Positions 42,601 to 51,543 are shown, counted from the stretch's first letter. The stretch: 64,000 nt of DNA from a candidate division NPL-UPA2 bacterium Unc8 (GCA_003574845.1 NDHY01000001.1:1-64000), one strand, 5' to 3'. The notes: generated by a model from the sequence alone, not told the origin. Numbers and translations are program-made.

Positions 42601-43421
42601 AGGAGATTTTTTAAGATGGCGTAGGAAAAAACAGGCCCGTCTTTGCAGGCATACAAATTATCCACATTACACCTGCCGCATTTTCCTATGCCGCATTTCA
42701 TCCTATTCTCAATAGTTGTAAATATCTGCTCGTCCGAGAAACCTAACTTTAACAGGTTTGCAATCACGAATTTAATCATTATTGGCGGTCCACAGGTTAC
42801 GGCAATGGCATTCTTCGGCGAAGGATGAACCTTCAAGAGATTGTCCGGGACAAACCCAACAAACTCTTTCCATCCATCTTCTTTTTTATCAATGGAGAGA
42901 TGGACATTTAAATGTTTAAGCTTTTTTAGTTCCAATAATTCCTTTCTGAAACAGAGGTCGGAGACCGCGCGAGCGCCATAGATGAGCGTGAGTTTTCCGT
43001 ATTGCTTTCTTCTGTTCAGAACATAGTTTATGACTGGACGAAGCGGTGCCTGGCCAATGCCGCCACCTATTAATATTATATCTTTTCCTTTCCAATCATC
43101 AACGGGGAAGCCATTCCCATAGGGGCCTCTCACGGTTGCGGCATCACCCACCTCGCATTCATGTAGTCCTGATGTAACCTTTCCCATCTTCATAACGCTG
43201 AACTGAAGATAATCATCATTTGCCAGAGAGTTGATTGAAATCATAGACTCTCCTTTTCCGAGAATACCCAACATTGCGCACTGCCCTGGTTGGTAGGTAA
43301 AATTTTTTGAAACAGAGCTCTCTTGAAATGCTATCCTGAATGTTTTTATTGCCCGCTCTCCTACGGTTTCATCCCTGATGTCGGTGATAACAGCTAAATA
43401 GGGTATGTATGGATTCTCCAT
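42582..43421 (-). CDS. FAD/NAD(P)-binding reductase subunit, FlxA-like (with 2Fe-2S site)
   Basis: A 279-residue ferredoxin-NADP-reductase-like protein of the group that includes sulfhydrogenase gamma, AsrB and FlxA. The FAD domain (about 1-105; YQPGQCAMLG, GKVTSGLHECEVGD, RGPYGNGFP) precedes the NAD(P) domain (GGGIGQAPLRPVI near 120; TCGPPIMIKFV near 222). A C-terminal CGIGKCGRCNV...C set (about 246-262) binds a 2Fe-2S cluster. It is the probable entry or exit point for NAD(P)H in the complex encoded upstream, with which it shares a one-base overlap. FAD is expected; NADH versus NADPH is unresolved. Confidence 0.82.
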   Translation of the reverse strand: MENPYIPYLAVITDIRDETVGERAIKTFRIAFQESSVSKNFTYQPGQCAMLGILGKGESMISINSLANDDYLQFSVMKMGKVTSGLHECEVGDAATVRGPYGNGFPVDDWKGKDIILIGGGIGQAPLRPVINYVLNRRKQYGKLTLIYGARAVSDLCFRKELLELKKLKHLNVHLSIDKKEDGWKEFVGFVPDNLLKVHPSPKNAIAVTCGPPIMIKFVIANLLKLGFSDEQIFTTIENRMKCGIGKCGRCNVDNLYACKDGPVFSYAILKNLLNWSSG

Positions 43422-44443
43422 TAGATTTTTCCTATCTCCGTGAGTATATCAATGAGGTCCAGGTTGGCAGGACAATATCTCGTGCACCGCCCACATCCCA
43501 CACAGGCGGTAATCTTAAAACTGTCAGGGTAATATTTGTACTTGTGATAAAGCCGATTCTTAAACCTTTCAACTCTGGTGGGCCTGGGATTTTCTCCCGA
43601 GGCATGCAAAGTGTATTCCCTGAACATACATGAGTCCCACATCCTGACTCTCCTGCCTTTCCCATCGGTTACTTCATCCTGCATGTCAAAACAGTGGCAG
43701 GTCGGGCAGAGGTATGTGCATATCCCACATCCAAGACATCTCAAAGAAGTCTCTTCCCAGAACTTGTGTTCTTTGAGGTCGCCCATTTTTTTCTGCAACT
43801 CATCACAGCTCATTACCTTCCTTTTGAGCTTGCTCTCTACCTTTTTAGATAAGGAGTTTTTTTCTTTGGTATCAGAGTCCAAAGCAAGCGCAAAGAGCTT
43901 ACGATTCTTATTAAGCAGTTTTCCCCCTTTGTCTGTAAGCACTTCAAGATAGTATCTGTCACCAAGGTCTGTAAGTAACATATCCAGCCCCTCTTTTGAT
44001 GAAGGTCCTCCATTCAGGGACGTACAGAAGCAATTGCTGGCTGGCTCATAGCAAGAGAGCCCCACCAGTACCGTGCGCGCTCGCCGCTCTAAGTAATAGG
44101 GGTCCTGGTAATCCCATCCAAAGATGTGGTCAACTATCTTAAAAGCTCGCCCATCACAAGGGCGAATGCCAAAGATGACCGTTTCTTTTTCCTGAGGCGG
44201 GAGCTCAATCCCCCCGGAGACCTCACTACCAGTAAACTTAAACAGAGTCTCAGTCTGGGGGAAAAGTATCCCTTTTGGAGGAACGGTGGAGTTGGAAAAG
44301 TTCCATAAGGCATCTCCCGGGTTGGCAACTAACTGATATGAGATAATAGAATCTTTTTCCACCGGGGCAAAAAGTGATTGCTTTTCAATAAGTGCCACGA
44401 GAAAATCATCCGCTTCGTTCCTGGGTAAGCTGAAGGCTGTCAT
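43421..44443 (-). CDS. Dicluster 4Fe-4S protein, FlxB/AsrA-like
   Basis: A 340-residue soluble iron-sulfur protein related to hydrogenase beta and anaerobic sulfite reductase A subunits. The N-terminal part has GIRPCDGRAFKIVDHIF (about 93-109) and SCYEPASNCFCTS. Two cluster motifs follow: CLGCGICTYLCPTCHC (about 236-251) and CVGCGRCTRYCPANL (about 316-330). It likely carries electrons between the FlxA-like reductase and HdrA. Overlaps of 1 and 4 bases with its neighbours show tight coupling. FlxB versus FlxC naming is uncertain, so no symbol is given. Confidence 0.75.
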   Translation of the reverse strand: MTAFSLPRNEADDFLVALIEKQSLFAPVEKDSIISYQLVANPGDALWNFSNSTVPPKGILFPQTETLFKFTGSEVSGGIELPPQEKETVIFGIRPCDGRAFKIVDHIFGWDYQDPYYLERRARTVLVGLSCYEPASNCFCTSLNGGPSSKEGLDMLLTDLGDRYYLEVLTDKGGKLLNKNRKLFALALDSDTKEKNSLSKKVESKLKRKVMSCDELQKKMGDLKEHKFWEETSLRCLGCGICTYLCPTCHCFDMQDEVTDGKGRRVRMWDSCMFREYTLHASGENPRPTRVERFKNRLYHKYKYYPDSFKITACVGCGRCTRYCPANLDLIDILTEIGKI

Positions 44444-45417
44444 AATATGAAGTCCTCGCTGTCCTCCGGCTTGAACTGGGACAGGAGAGATTTCTCCTCT
44501 ATATCAATGCCAGGCTCATAAGCAAAGAGCTCCCGAACATCTTTTTCTAACTTCCTGTTCAGCTCTCCCACAGGTATGCCCATCGGGCAGGCTCTCTCGC
44601 ATTCCCCACAGCCGATGCACCTTCCAGTTAGGTGAAATGTTCTCAAAAGTTGAAATACGGTGTTCTCGGAGAGGTTTACGGAGCGCCTAATCCATTGTGG
44701 GGATAATTTATCAAGGATACAGCTATCACAGTAGCAAAGAGGGCAGATATTCCTGCAGGCATAACACCTGATGCACCGGGCAAATTTATCTCCCCAGTAT
44801 GTCCACTTCTCATTGGGCGACTTTTCCTCAAACGTAGAGATACCCTGGTAATCCTTTGTCTTTTTCTGCTTCTCTTCTCCGAGAAGCACATCGTATATCA
44901 ATGGATTTGGATACTCGCATAAAGAACACTTCTTAAGTAGAATATCTTCTTTAGGAATCTCCTGGCTTTTCCCGTCAACTTTCAGGCTCAATTTCTCTCC
45001 TTCCTCTACCGCCTCCACCTTAATTGCCTGAGGGAATTTTGCCTCTAATTTACTAATATCAATGACTCCTCCGCAGGGCACTCCTAAAATCACCAACTCG
45101 TCCCGGGATATGCCTCTTTCAGCGATGAGCTGAATAACTGCTCTTGAGTCACACCCCTTTACAAACAGAGCAATTTTGCGTTTATCAAGCGCCGCTGCCT
45201 TTGGCAGAGGGAGTTTTTCCTGTAAAGTAAGATAGATTGTTAAGTTGTTGGCGCACAACGGAGAAAAGATAAGCCTTTCTGTATCTTCGGCGGTCCGGGC
45301 AAAGAACGGAGAAACTCTGAAGCCATAGCCCGGAGTCCACCCAAGCACATACTTGACATCGTCGCGGGCAACCGCTTTTCTTGCCCCATCCTTTATTATC
45401 TTTTGAATGTTCCTCAC
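44440..45417 (-). CDS. 4Fe-4S electron-transfer protein, FlxC / FdhB-like
   Basis: A 325-residue protein with an FdhB/FrhB-like N-terminal half (VKGCDSRAVIQLIAERG near 90-106; LGVPCGGVID near 112) and several cysteine clusters: CSLCEYPNP near 170, CIRCYACRNICPLCYCDSC near 213-231 and CIGCGECERACPMGI near 268-282. These can bind three or four 4Fe-4S clusters. It overlaps the MvhD-like gene and the next iron-sulfur gene by 4 bases each. In the related FlxABCD-HdrABC system such proteins bridge FlxA and HdrA; that role is inferred here. Confidence 0.75.
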   Translation of the reverse strand: MRNIQKIIKDGARKAVARDDVKYVLGWTPGYGFRVSPFFARTAEDTERLIFSPLCANNLTIYLTLQEKLPLPKAAALDKRKIALFVKGCDSRAVIQLIAERGISRDELVILGVPCGGVIDISKLEAKFPQAIKVEAVEEGEKLSLKVDGKSQEIPKEDILLKKCSLCEYPNPLIYDVLLGEEKQKKTKDYQGISTFEEKSPNEKWTYWGDKFARCIRCYACRNICPLCYCDSCILDKLSPQWIRRSVNLSENTVFQLLRTFHLTGRCIGCGECERACPMGIPVGELNRKLEKDVRELFAYEPGIDIEEKSLLSQFKPEDSEDFIL

Positions 45418-45836
45418 ACTTCTCTCTTCAGCTGCTTCATTTGGCCTATCTTTCTAATGTCTTCAGTTACCTCGGCGATCACATTTTTGAATTTTTCTCC
45501 TTCGGAGGCGGAGACCCAGCTTACTCTAAATCTCTCGGGCTCTATTCCAATGTACTCCATCAACTTTTTTATAAGAGTAAATCTTCTCCTGGCAATGTAG
45601 TTACCTTCCATGTAGTGACATTCTCCCGGATGGCATCCGGAGATAAGTACCCCATCTGCGCCCTGTTGAAGTGCATTTATAACAAAGCTCGGGTTCATCC
45701 TCCCGCTGCACATAACCCTGATAACCTTTACATTCGGAGGGTAGGAAATTCTTGCCGTTCCCGCTAAGTCAGCTCCTGCATAGGAGCACCAGTTACAAAG
45801 AAATGCAACTATGTTTGGTTCAAAGTTTTCGCTCAT
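45414..45836 (-). CDS. MvhD/FlxD-type iron-sulfur subunit
   Basis: A 140-residue MvhD-family protein (FlxD, hydrogenase iron-sulfur subunit), which passes electrons to HdrA. It begins with FLCNWCSYAGADLAGTARIS (about 12-31) and has VMCSGRMNPSFVINALQQGADGVLISGCHPGECHY in the middle, giving the conserved Cys set for a 2Fe-2S cluster. It starts 4 bases after hdrA and is coupled to the next gene. Its place between HdrA and FAD/FeS subunits matches the MvhD bridge of methanogens and the FlxD of sulfate reducers. Identification is firm. Confidence 0.88.
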   Translation of the reverse strand: MSENFEPNIVAFLCNWCSYAGADLAGTARISYPPNVKVIRVMCSGRMNPSFVINALQQGADGVLISGCHPGECHYMEGNYIARRRFTLIKKLMEYIGIEPERFRVSWVSASEGEKFKNVIAEVTEDIRKIGQMKQLKREV

Positions 45837-45840
45837 ACCC

Positions 45841-47817
45841 CTACTCTACTCCAAGCGCAGTAATTTGAGAGAGAATCTGCTCATCCGTAAATGACCTCTG
45901 CTGAATGGCACCTGAAAGACAGCTTGCAACACAGGCACCGCAGCCCTTACAAAGTACATCATTCACGAACGCTACTTCCACGGGGTATCCATCCCGAGTT
46001 ATCTCTTTCAATTCAATAGCATCGTATGGGCAGGTAGTTATGCAGATTCCACATCCTCTGCAGATATTTTCATCAACAAAAGAGATTATTGGATCTATCT
46101 TCACTTTTCCGGTTGCAAGCGGCACAATGGCTTTTGCAGCGGCTCCACTTGCCTGGGCAACTGAGTCGGGGATATCCTTTGGTCCCTGGCAGCAGCCGGC
46201 CAGATACACTCCAGCAGTGGCCGTGTCCATCGGGCGCAGCTTGGGATGTGCTTCTAAAAAGAACCTGTCTGATGACTGAGAAAGCCTGAGCGCATTTTTT
46301 AGTTCACCTACATCTCTTTGCACCAGACCTGTGGATAGGACCACCAGATCCGTCTCTACCTCCAATGCTTCACCCAGTAGGGTGTCCTCAGCTCGGACGA
46401 TGAGCTTTTCCCCTCTACGATAGACCTCGGATGCATTTCCCCGCCTGTAGATGATGCCTTCCTTCTTCACACGGTCATAGAACTCTTCAAATCCTTTGCC
46501 AAAGGCTCTTACATCTATGTAGAAAACGGTGATGTTGGCATTCGGGAGTTTCTCTCTCACAAGATGTGCCTGCTTGGCAGTGTACATACAGCAGACCCGG
46601 GAACAGTATTCATTTCCAAGCTCCTTGTCCCTGGAGCCGACGCATTGAATGAAGACAACATCCTCAGGCTCTTTCCCGCCTATTTTTATCTTTCCAAATG
46701 TGGGACCGCTGGCTGAAGAAAGTCTCTCAAATTCCAGTCCCGTAATAACATTTGAGTAGGCATCGTAGCCATATTCAGGCTTTTCTTTCGCCGGGAAAAC
46801 ATCAAAGCCCGTAGCTACAACAATAGTACCTATCTCAAGCTCAATGATTTCTTCTTTCTGTTCAAAGTCAATTGCCTCTGGACCGCATGCGGCTTTGCAC
46901 GCAGGAGATTTCCCGCACTTTCCTTTTCTCAGAAAGAGACATTTCTCGGAGTCTATGGTGTAGACAAGTGGCACTGCCTGGGGAAAGGGAACATATATCG
47001 CTCCGCGCTTGCCCATCCCTGCCTCAAACTCACTGGCAATTCTCCCCTTAAGCAAACAAGCCTCCGCGCAAGCCCCGCAGCCATTGCATTTGTTAATATT
47101 GACATAGCGCGGCTTCTTTCTTACCTTCACCTTGAAGTTGCCGATAAAGCCATCTACACTGATGACTTCGCAGTAAGTTAAGAGCTCAATATTTGGATGT
47201 CGGTATACATCCACCATCTTCGGAGTCAGGATACAGGCAGAGCAGTCCAGGGTGGGAAAAGTCTTATCAAGTTGAGCCATATGTCCGCCAATACTCGGAT
47301 CTTTCTCTACTAAATAAACACCGAATCCGGCATCGGCAATATCCAGAGATGACTGGATGCCGGATATGCCCCCTCCTATCACCAGCGCTTTTGGAATTAC
47401 ATCTACTTCTTTTTCACTTAGTGGTTCAAGCAGTGATGCCTTGGCTACTGAAGCTGAGATTAGCGCCGCTGCCTTTCGGGTAGCTTTATCCTTTTCTTTG
47501 TGCACCCATGAGCACTGCTCTCTTATATTGGCCATCTCCAGGCAGTATGGGTTTAGTTCGGCTTCCTCGCATGTGCCCCTGAAGGTTTGCTCGTGCATCC
47601 TCGGAGAGCAGGCAGCAATCACAACTTTTTCCAGTCCTAATTCTTTGATGTCCTTTTTTATAAGCTCCTGCCCGGGGTCAGAACAGAGGTAAGTATAATC
47701 TTTAGCAGCAGCCACTCCCGGGAGTCCGCTGGCAAGCTTGCATACTTTCTCTATGTCCACCGTGGCGGAAATATTTACCCCGCAGTGGCACACATAAACT
47801 CCTATTTTTTTTCTCAT
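45841..47817 (-). CDS. hdrA: HdrA-type flavin-based electron-bifurcating subunit
   Basis: A 658-residue HdrA. An N-terminal segment with VYVCHCGVNIS and AACSPRMHEQTFRG (about 7-85) precedes the FAD fold (VIGGGISGIQSSLDIADAG near 146-164) with the HdrA cysteine motif LDCSACILTPKM near 191. A ferredoxin site CNGCGACAEACLLKG (about 242-256) and two C-terminal 4Fe-4S motifs, CRGCGICITTCPYDAI (about 590-605) and CKGCGACVASCLSGAI (about 622-637), complete the protein. HdrA is the bifurcating flavoprotein in heterodisulfide reductase and FlxABCD-Hdr complexes. Here it sits between etfA (1-base gap) and mvhD (4 bases), with no HdrB or HdrC next to it. Confidence 0.92.
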   Translation of the reverse strand: MRKKIGVYVCHCGVNISATVDIEKVCKLASGLPGVAAAKDYTYLCSDPGQELIKKDIKELGLEKVVIAACSPRMHEQTFRGTCEEAELNPYCLEMANIREQCSWVHKEKDKATRKAAALISASVAKASLLEPLSEKEVDVIPKALVIGGGISGIQSSLDIADAGFGVYLVEKDPSIGGHMAQLDKTFPTLDCSACILTPKMVDVYRHPNIELLTYCEVISVDGFIGNFKVKVRKKPRYVNINKCNGCGACAEACLLKGRIASEFEAGMGKRGAIYVPFPQAVPLVYTIDSEKCLFLRKGKCGKSPACKAACGPEAIDFEQKEEIIELEIGTIVVATGFDVFPAKEKPEYGYDAYSNVITGLEFERLSSASGPTFGKIKIGGKEPEDVVFIQCVGSRDKELGNEYCSRVCCMYTAKQAHLVREKLPNANITVFYIDVRAFGKGFEEFYDRVKKEGIIYRRGNASEVYRRGEKLIVRAEDTLLGEALEVETDLVVLSTGLVQRDVGELKNALRLSQSSDRFFLEAHPKLRPMDTATAGVYLAGCCQGPKDIPDSVAQASGAAAKAIVPLATGKVKIDPIISFVDENICRGCGICITTCPYDAIELKEITRDGYPVEVAFVNDVLCKGCGACVASCLSGAIQQRSFTDEQILSQITALGVE

Positions 47818-47818
47818 A

Positions 47819-48775
47819 TTAGCTCTTTGTCTCTTTCACTTTATCCTTCAGCGTCGGTATAACCTTAAAAAGGTCACCAACGATGCCGTAGTCCGCTACA
47901 CTAAAGATAGGTGCTCCGGCATCCTTGTTGATGGCTACTACGAGTCCGGCGCTTCGCATACCGGAGACATGCTGGAAGCTGCCACTGATGCCAATGGCAA
48001 AGTATAGCTTTGGCTTAACTGTTTTTCCGGATTGACCTACCTGGCGCTCTTTTGGAAGCCACCCTGAGTCAATTACAGGGCGAGAACCAGCAACGACACC
48101 ACCAACGGTCTCAGCAAATTCATTGATCAGAGGGATGTTCTTTTCCTCTTTGATGCCGCGGCCGATGGCAACGACGGTGTCAGCCTGGGTAATGTCTACA
48201 TCACCCACAGCCGCCTCTACGTACTCAAGAAATTTTTTCTCTTCTATTTCTTCAGTCAAGGGAAAGGCGACAGAAACTACTTCACCCTTTAATGTTCCTT
48301 CTTCAGGAGAAAAAATTCCCTGCCTGACCGTGGCAATGTATCCCTGGCTTTTACAGAAAGAAACCTTTGCATTTATTTTACCGCCATACATCTCGCGAGT
48401 GGCGAACAAATTCCCATCTTCTATTGTTAGGTCTGTGCAATCCGTAATTAGAGGCATGTCCAGCTCTATAGCCAGCCGCGGGGCAAGGTCCATCCCGAAG
48501 CCAGTGTGACCAATTAATATCAAGCCCGGGGTATGCTCAGTAATTAGGGGAAGAAGTACCTCTAAATAGGTGCTTGAATTAAAATTCTTCAGTTTCTTAT
48601 CTTCAACAACCAGGACTCGGTTAGCATAAGCAGAGAGCAGTTTTGTGAAGTCTCCCACCGTCTTACCCAGTAGTACTACATCCAGCTCAGCAGAGGTGGC
48701 TCCTGCCAGCTCTTTACCCTTGGTGAGCATCTCCAGAGTAATATCCCTGAGCTTACTTTTCCTGTGTTCAGCCAA
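47819..48775 (-). CDS. etfA: Electron transfer flavoprotein alpha subunit
   Basis: A 318-residue EtfA. The N-terminal domain (about 1-190) is the shared ETF fold; the C-terminal domain binds FAD through GSRPVIDSGWLPKERQVGQSG (about 231-251), with the VGQSGKTVKP and FAIGISGSFQHVSGM motifs and IFSVADYGIVGD near 293. The Ser and Arg of the flavin site are present. It is directly followed by hdrA, which is unusual. Whether this ETF is bifurcating cannot be decided from motif reading alone. A 73-base repeat-bearing gap separates it from etfB. Confidence 0.92.
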   Translation of the reverse strand: MAEHRKSKLRDITLEMLTKGKELAGATSAELDVVLLGKTVGDFTKLLSAYANRVLVVEDKKLKNFNSSTYLEVLLPLITEHTPGLILIGHTGFGMDLAPRLAIELDMPLITDCTDLTIEDGNLFATREMYGGKINAKVSFCKSQGYIATVRQGIFSPEEGTLKGEVVSVAFPLTEEIEEKKFLEYVEAAVGDVDITQADTVVAIGRGIKEEKNIPLINEFAETVGGVVAGSRPVIDSGWLPKERQVGQSGKTVKPKLYFAIGISGSFQHVSGMRSAGLVVAINKDAGAPIFSVADYGIVGDLFKVIPTLKDKVKETKS

Positions 48776-48848
48776 AACAAAAATTTTTTCTATTTTAAAT
48801 TACCCCCTTCTAAAATACAGTCTATAGACTGTAGACTATTAGTAGCCT

Positions 48849-49640
48849 TCAGCCTAACAGTCCTTTGCTTTTTAGGATTTCAGCAAGCTTACCAGATGCC
48901 TCCTCAACCGTGCCCGTCAGCATCTCGGCTACCTCACCTACCTCCGGGATGAACAACTCTTCAATCCTTGTTTTAGATCCGGCTTCTCCCACATCACGAG
49001 CAGATAAACCAGTGTCTGACAACCCGAGAACCTTTATCTCTTTCTTCATTGCATCCCTGATGCCCCTGATGGAGGCGTACCTGGGCTCATTAATTCCTGT
49101 CTGGATACTAAGAACCGCCGGTAATTTAATCTCAAGTGCTTCTCCTTCACCACCTTCTAACTCCCGAGTTACCTTTGCTACTTTATCTTTAATTTCAATG
49201 CTGGTTACCAGAGTCGCATGGGGAACCTTTAGCATACTGGCAAGCATCACTCCTATCTGACCATATCCATTATCACTACTCTGCACCCCGGTCAGCAGAA
49301 GGTCAAACTTCATATCCTTGATTACTTCACGAAGGATTCTGGCAATAGCATAGCCATCTGAGCCATTAAAGGCTTCATCGCTCAGCCGAACTGCAGAATC
49401 TGCCCCCTTTGCCAGGCAATGCCTCAGCGTCTCATTGGCAGCCTCAGACCCAACCATTATTATTATTACTGAGCCACCAAACTTCTCTTTAAGAAGAATG
49501 GCCTCTTCAACTGCGTAGTTATCCCACTCATTGATGTCAAATACCAACCGCTCCTCTTTAATACTCCTCCCACCTTCAGCGATGGTAAGCTCTGCCTCAG
49601 TTGTCTCGGGAACTCGTTTAACGCAAACAATCATATCCAT
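48849..49640 (-). CDS. etfB: Electron transfer flavoprotein beta subunit
   Basis: A 263-residue EtfB. It starts MDMIVCVKRVPETTEAEL, with FDINEWDNYAVEEAILLKE near 37-55, and has the nucleotide-binding DLLLTGVQSSDNGYGQIGVMLA near 116-137, followed by LPAVLSIQTGINEPRYASIRGI near 177-198. These match the AMP/FAD-binding loop of ETF beta. Start 49640 is chosen because AGGAGG lies 8 bases ahead; the GTG at 49649 overlaps that site. It opens the run etfB-etfA-hdrA-mvhD-FeS-FeS-reductase. Bifurcating ETFs carry a second FAD in this subunit; that cannot be read here. Confidence 0.92.
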   Translation of the reverse strand: MDMIVCVKRVPETTEAELTIAEGGRSIKEERLVFDINEWDNYAVEEAILLKEKFGGSVIIIMVGSEAANETLRHCLAKGADSAVRLSDEAFNGSDGYAIARILREVIKDMKFDLLLTGVQSSDNGYGQIGVMLASMLKVPHATLVTSIEIKDKVAKVTRELEGGEGEALEIKLPAVLSIQTGINEPRYASIRGIRDAMKKEIKVLGLSDTGLSARDVGEAGSKTRIEELFIPEVGEVAEMLTGTVEEASGKLAEILKSKGLLG

Positions 49641-49661
49641 GATTACCACCTCCTATTACAA

Positions 49662-49955
49662 AACCCTAAACTCTAAACCCTAAACTCTAAACCCTAAATC
49701 CTACCCTGAACTTGATTCAGGGCTAAATAAATTCAAATGTTCCAAATCCAAATAACCAAAACTACGTCTTGAATTTCGGTCATTTGAGTTTTGAGTTTGT
49801 TTCGAGTTTCGAGTTTCGTATTTAGAGTTTAGGCTTCTCTGTGCCTTTGTGCCTTTGTGCCTCTGTGCCTCTGTGCCTCTGTGCCTCTGTGCCTTTCCCG
49901 ATCCCCGATCCCCGACCCCTGATCCCTGACCCCTGATCCCTGATCCCCGACCCCT
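49662..49955. repeat. Composite heptamer/octamer spacer between HdrD-like gene and etfB
   Basis: The 307-base gap holds CTAAACC/CTAAACT heptamers (about four), a partial copy of the CCCTGAA palindrome at 49696-49728, TCGAGTT-type heptamers, GTGCCTCT/GTGCCTTT octamers (about seven), and CCTGATC/CCCGATC/CCCGACC heptamers (about ten). No gene is seen in it. Confidence 0.75.
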
Positions 49956-49956
49956 A

Positions 49957-51084
49957 TCAGATAGCGCATACCGCCAATTCTACAATATCCATAACCTGAA
50001 TGGTTTCTTCGTTTCCGGTGGTTTTAGTTGCATCCTCAAGCGTCAGGAGGCAGAAAGGACAGGAAGTTGCCAGAACCTGAACGTTCATACTGACCGCTTC
50101 TTTGACCCGCATCTCTGCCAGGCGCACACCTCGGGCTTCAGACTCCATCCACATCCTTCCGCCGCCTCCCTCACAACAGAGGCTTCTCTCTCTGGATCTA
50201 TCAAATTCTACAAACTTTACTCCAGGGATGCTTGTGAGAATCTTCCGCGGCTCATCATAGACATTGTTCTGCTTACCCAGGAAGCATGGGTCATGATAGG
50301 TGACAACCTTTTCTACCTCTACGGAAAAAGTAAGCTTTTTATCCTCAATCAATTTGGCAATAAGCTGAGGATGGGACTGAACCTCAAAATCTACTCCTGT
50401 ATATTCATTCTTGAAGGAATTGTAGCAATGAGGGGAAATGGTAAGAATTTGATTTATCTGATGCTTCTTAAAAAGTTCTGAGTTGTCTTCCATCAATATC
50501 TCAAACAGGCCCTCTTCTCCTACTCTTTTGCCCTCGCTTCCGCAGCAGTTCTCTTCATTTCCTAATACCCCGAAGTTAACTTTTGCGCTTTTGAGGATTT
50601 TAACTAATGCTTTTGCCACTTCCTGAACTCTCGGGTCAAAGGAGGCGGTGCAACAAACTGAGAGGAGAAGTTCTGCCTCATCACCATCAGATAAGTTCTT
50701 AATATCGGTACCCTCGGTCCACTCAGACCTTTTCTCCCTGATTTTTCCCCATGGGTTTCCGTGTTTAAGTGTACTTTCCAGCGCATCCCTGAGCGCTGGT
50801 TGCAGGCGGCCTTCCTCAACCATAGCGCCGCGCATGCCCATAATTAGGTCAGCAGGCTTTACTCCTTTCGGGCAGAGAATGTTGCAGGTTGAGCAGGTGG
50901 TGCAATCCCACAATCTCTTCTTCTCATAGTCTTCTGACTCTCTCTGAATAATGGTTTTATGCACCATCTGTCTGACATTCAAATGTGCCCTCAGAGATAC
51001 AGGACACCCTCCCGTGCACTTACCGCATTGCACACACCCCAAAAGAGAATACTTGTGAATAAAATCTTGATTTAATGTTTCCAT
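49957..51084 (-). CDS. HdrD-like iron-sulfur protein (HdrC-HdrB fusion architecture)
   Basis: A 375-residue protein. The N-terminal HdrC-like part carries two 4Fe-4S motifs, CVQCGKCTGGCP (about 17-28) and CTTCSTCNILCP (about 61-72). The C-terminal part has two CCG (cysteine-rich) domains: CCGSEGKR near 181 with an upstream VCCTASF, and CCEGGGGRMW near 306 with FDRSRERSL ahead and CPFC near 341. This is the HdrD layout, also seen in Fe-S oxidoreductases next to ETFs. It precedes etfB on the same strand after a repeat gap. It may be the low-potential or thiol/quinone-side partner of the Etf-Hdr-Flx locus; substrate unknown. Confidence 0.85.
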   Translation of the reverse strand: METLNQDFIHKYSLLGCVQCGKCTGGCPVSLRAHLNVRQMVHKTIIQRESEDYEKKRLWDCTTCSTCNILCPKGVKPADLIMGMRGAMVEEGRLQPALRDALESTLKHGNPWGKIREKRSEWTEGTDIKNLSDGDEAELLLSVCCTASFDPRVQEVAKALVKILKSAKVNFGVLGNEENCCGSEGKRVGEEGLFEILMEDNSELFKKHQINQILTISPHCYNSFKNEYTGVDFEVQSHPQLIAKLIEDKKLTFSVEVEKVVTYHDPCFLGKQNNVYDEPRKILTSIPGVKFVEFDRSRERSLCCEGGGGRMWMESEARGVRLAEMRVKEAVSMNVQVLATSCPFCLLTLEDATKTTGNEETIQVMDIVELAVCAI

Positions 51085-51272
51085 TTTTAACTCTCTTAGG
51101 TTTTGAATTTTGCTCTGTTTTGATTACTTAAATTTTTTACTTTGTGTAGTATTTGAGGCATTAAATCACATTTTCTAACGGGTGGCAAGTTTTTCGGTAG
51201 TTTTTTAAGGAAATGAGGAGCAAAGTGACGAATTTTCTTGCAAGCACAGTTTATTTATGGTAAGTAATAAAA
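51085..51272. other. Non-coding gap upstream of the HdrD-like gene
   Basis: About 190 AT-rich bases without a supported gene. The sequence is not repetitive, unlike the rest of the 51085-51543 gap, so it probably holds the promoters of the divergent HdrD-like and dnaE genes. I see no good -35/-10 pair by eye. Confidence 0.4.
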
Positions 51273-51349
51273 GGGTTCAGGGTTCAGGGTTCAGGGTTCA
51301 GGGTTCAGGGTTCAGGGTTCAGGGTTCAGGGTTCAGGGTTCAGGGTTCA
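51273..51349. repeat. Perfect GGGTTCA heptamer array, 11 copies
   Basis: Eleven consecutive exact copies of GGGTTCA (77 bases). It is the only long perfect array in the window. It is followed at 51351-51440 by degenerate units (GACTCCT, GGCTCCT, GAATTCT, GACTTCT and TTGACTA/TTGACCA). Confidence 0.95.
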
Positions 51350-51435
51350 AGATTCTGACTCCTGGCTCCTGAATTCTGGCTCCTGACTTCTGGCTTCTGA
51401 CCCTCATTCACCATAGACCATTGACTATTGACCAT

Positions 51436-51509
51436 TCACCAGTTACCAACAGAGTAGCGGTGCGACCCCGATTTGCATCGGGGCATGCTTATCGATGATT
51501 GTTTCTGAA
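51436..51509. repeat. Dispersed 74-bp element (copy 2), followed by GGCTGAA heptamers
   Basis: Nearly identical to 28941-29014, with the CCCCGATttgcATCGGGG hairpin. GGCTGAA/AGCTGAA heptamers follow up to the dnaE start at 51544. Confidence 0.8.
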
Positions 51510-51543
51510 AGCTGAAGGCTGAAGGCTGAAAGCTGTTAATAAA

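Noticed and set aside
51273..51349. GGGTTCA array as a CRISPR or telomere-like repeat
   Set aside because: The unit is only 7 bases with no spacers, and many other unrelated heptamers behave the same way in this window.
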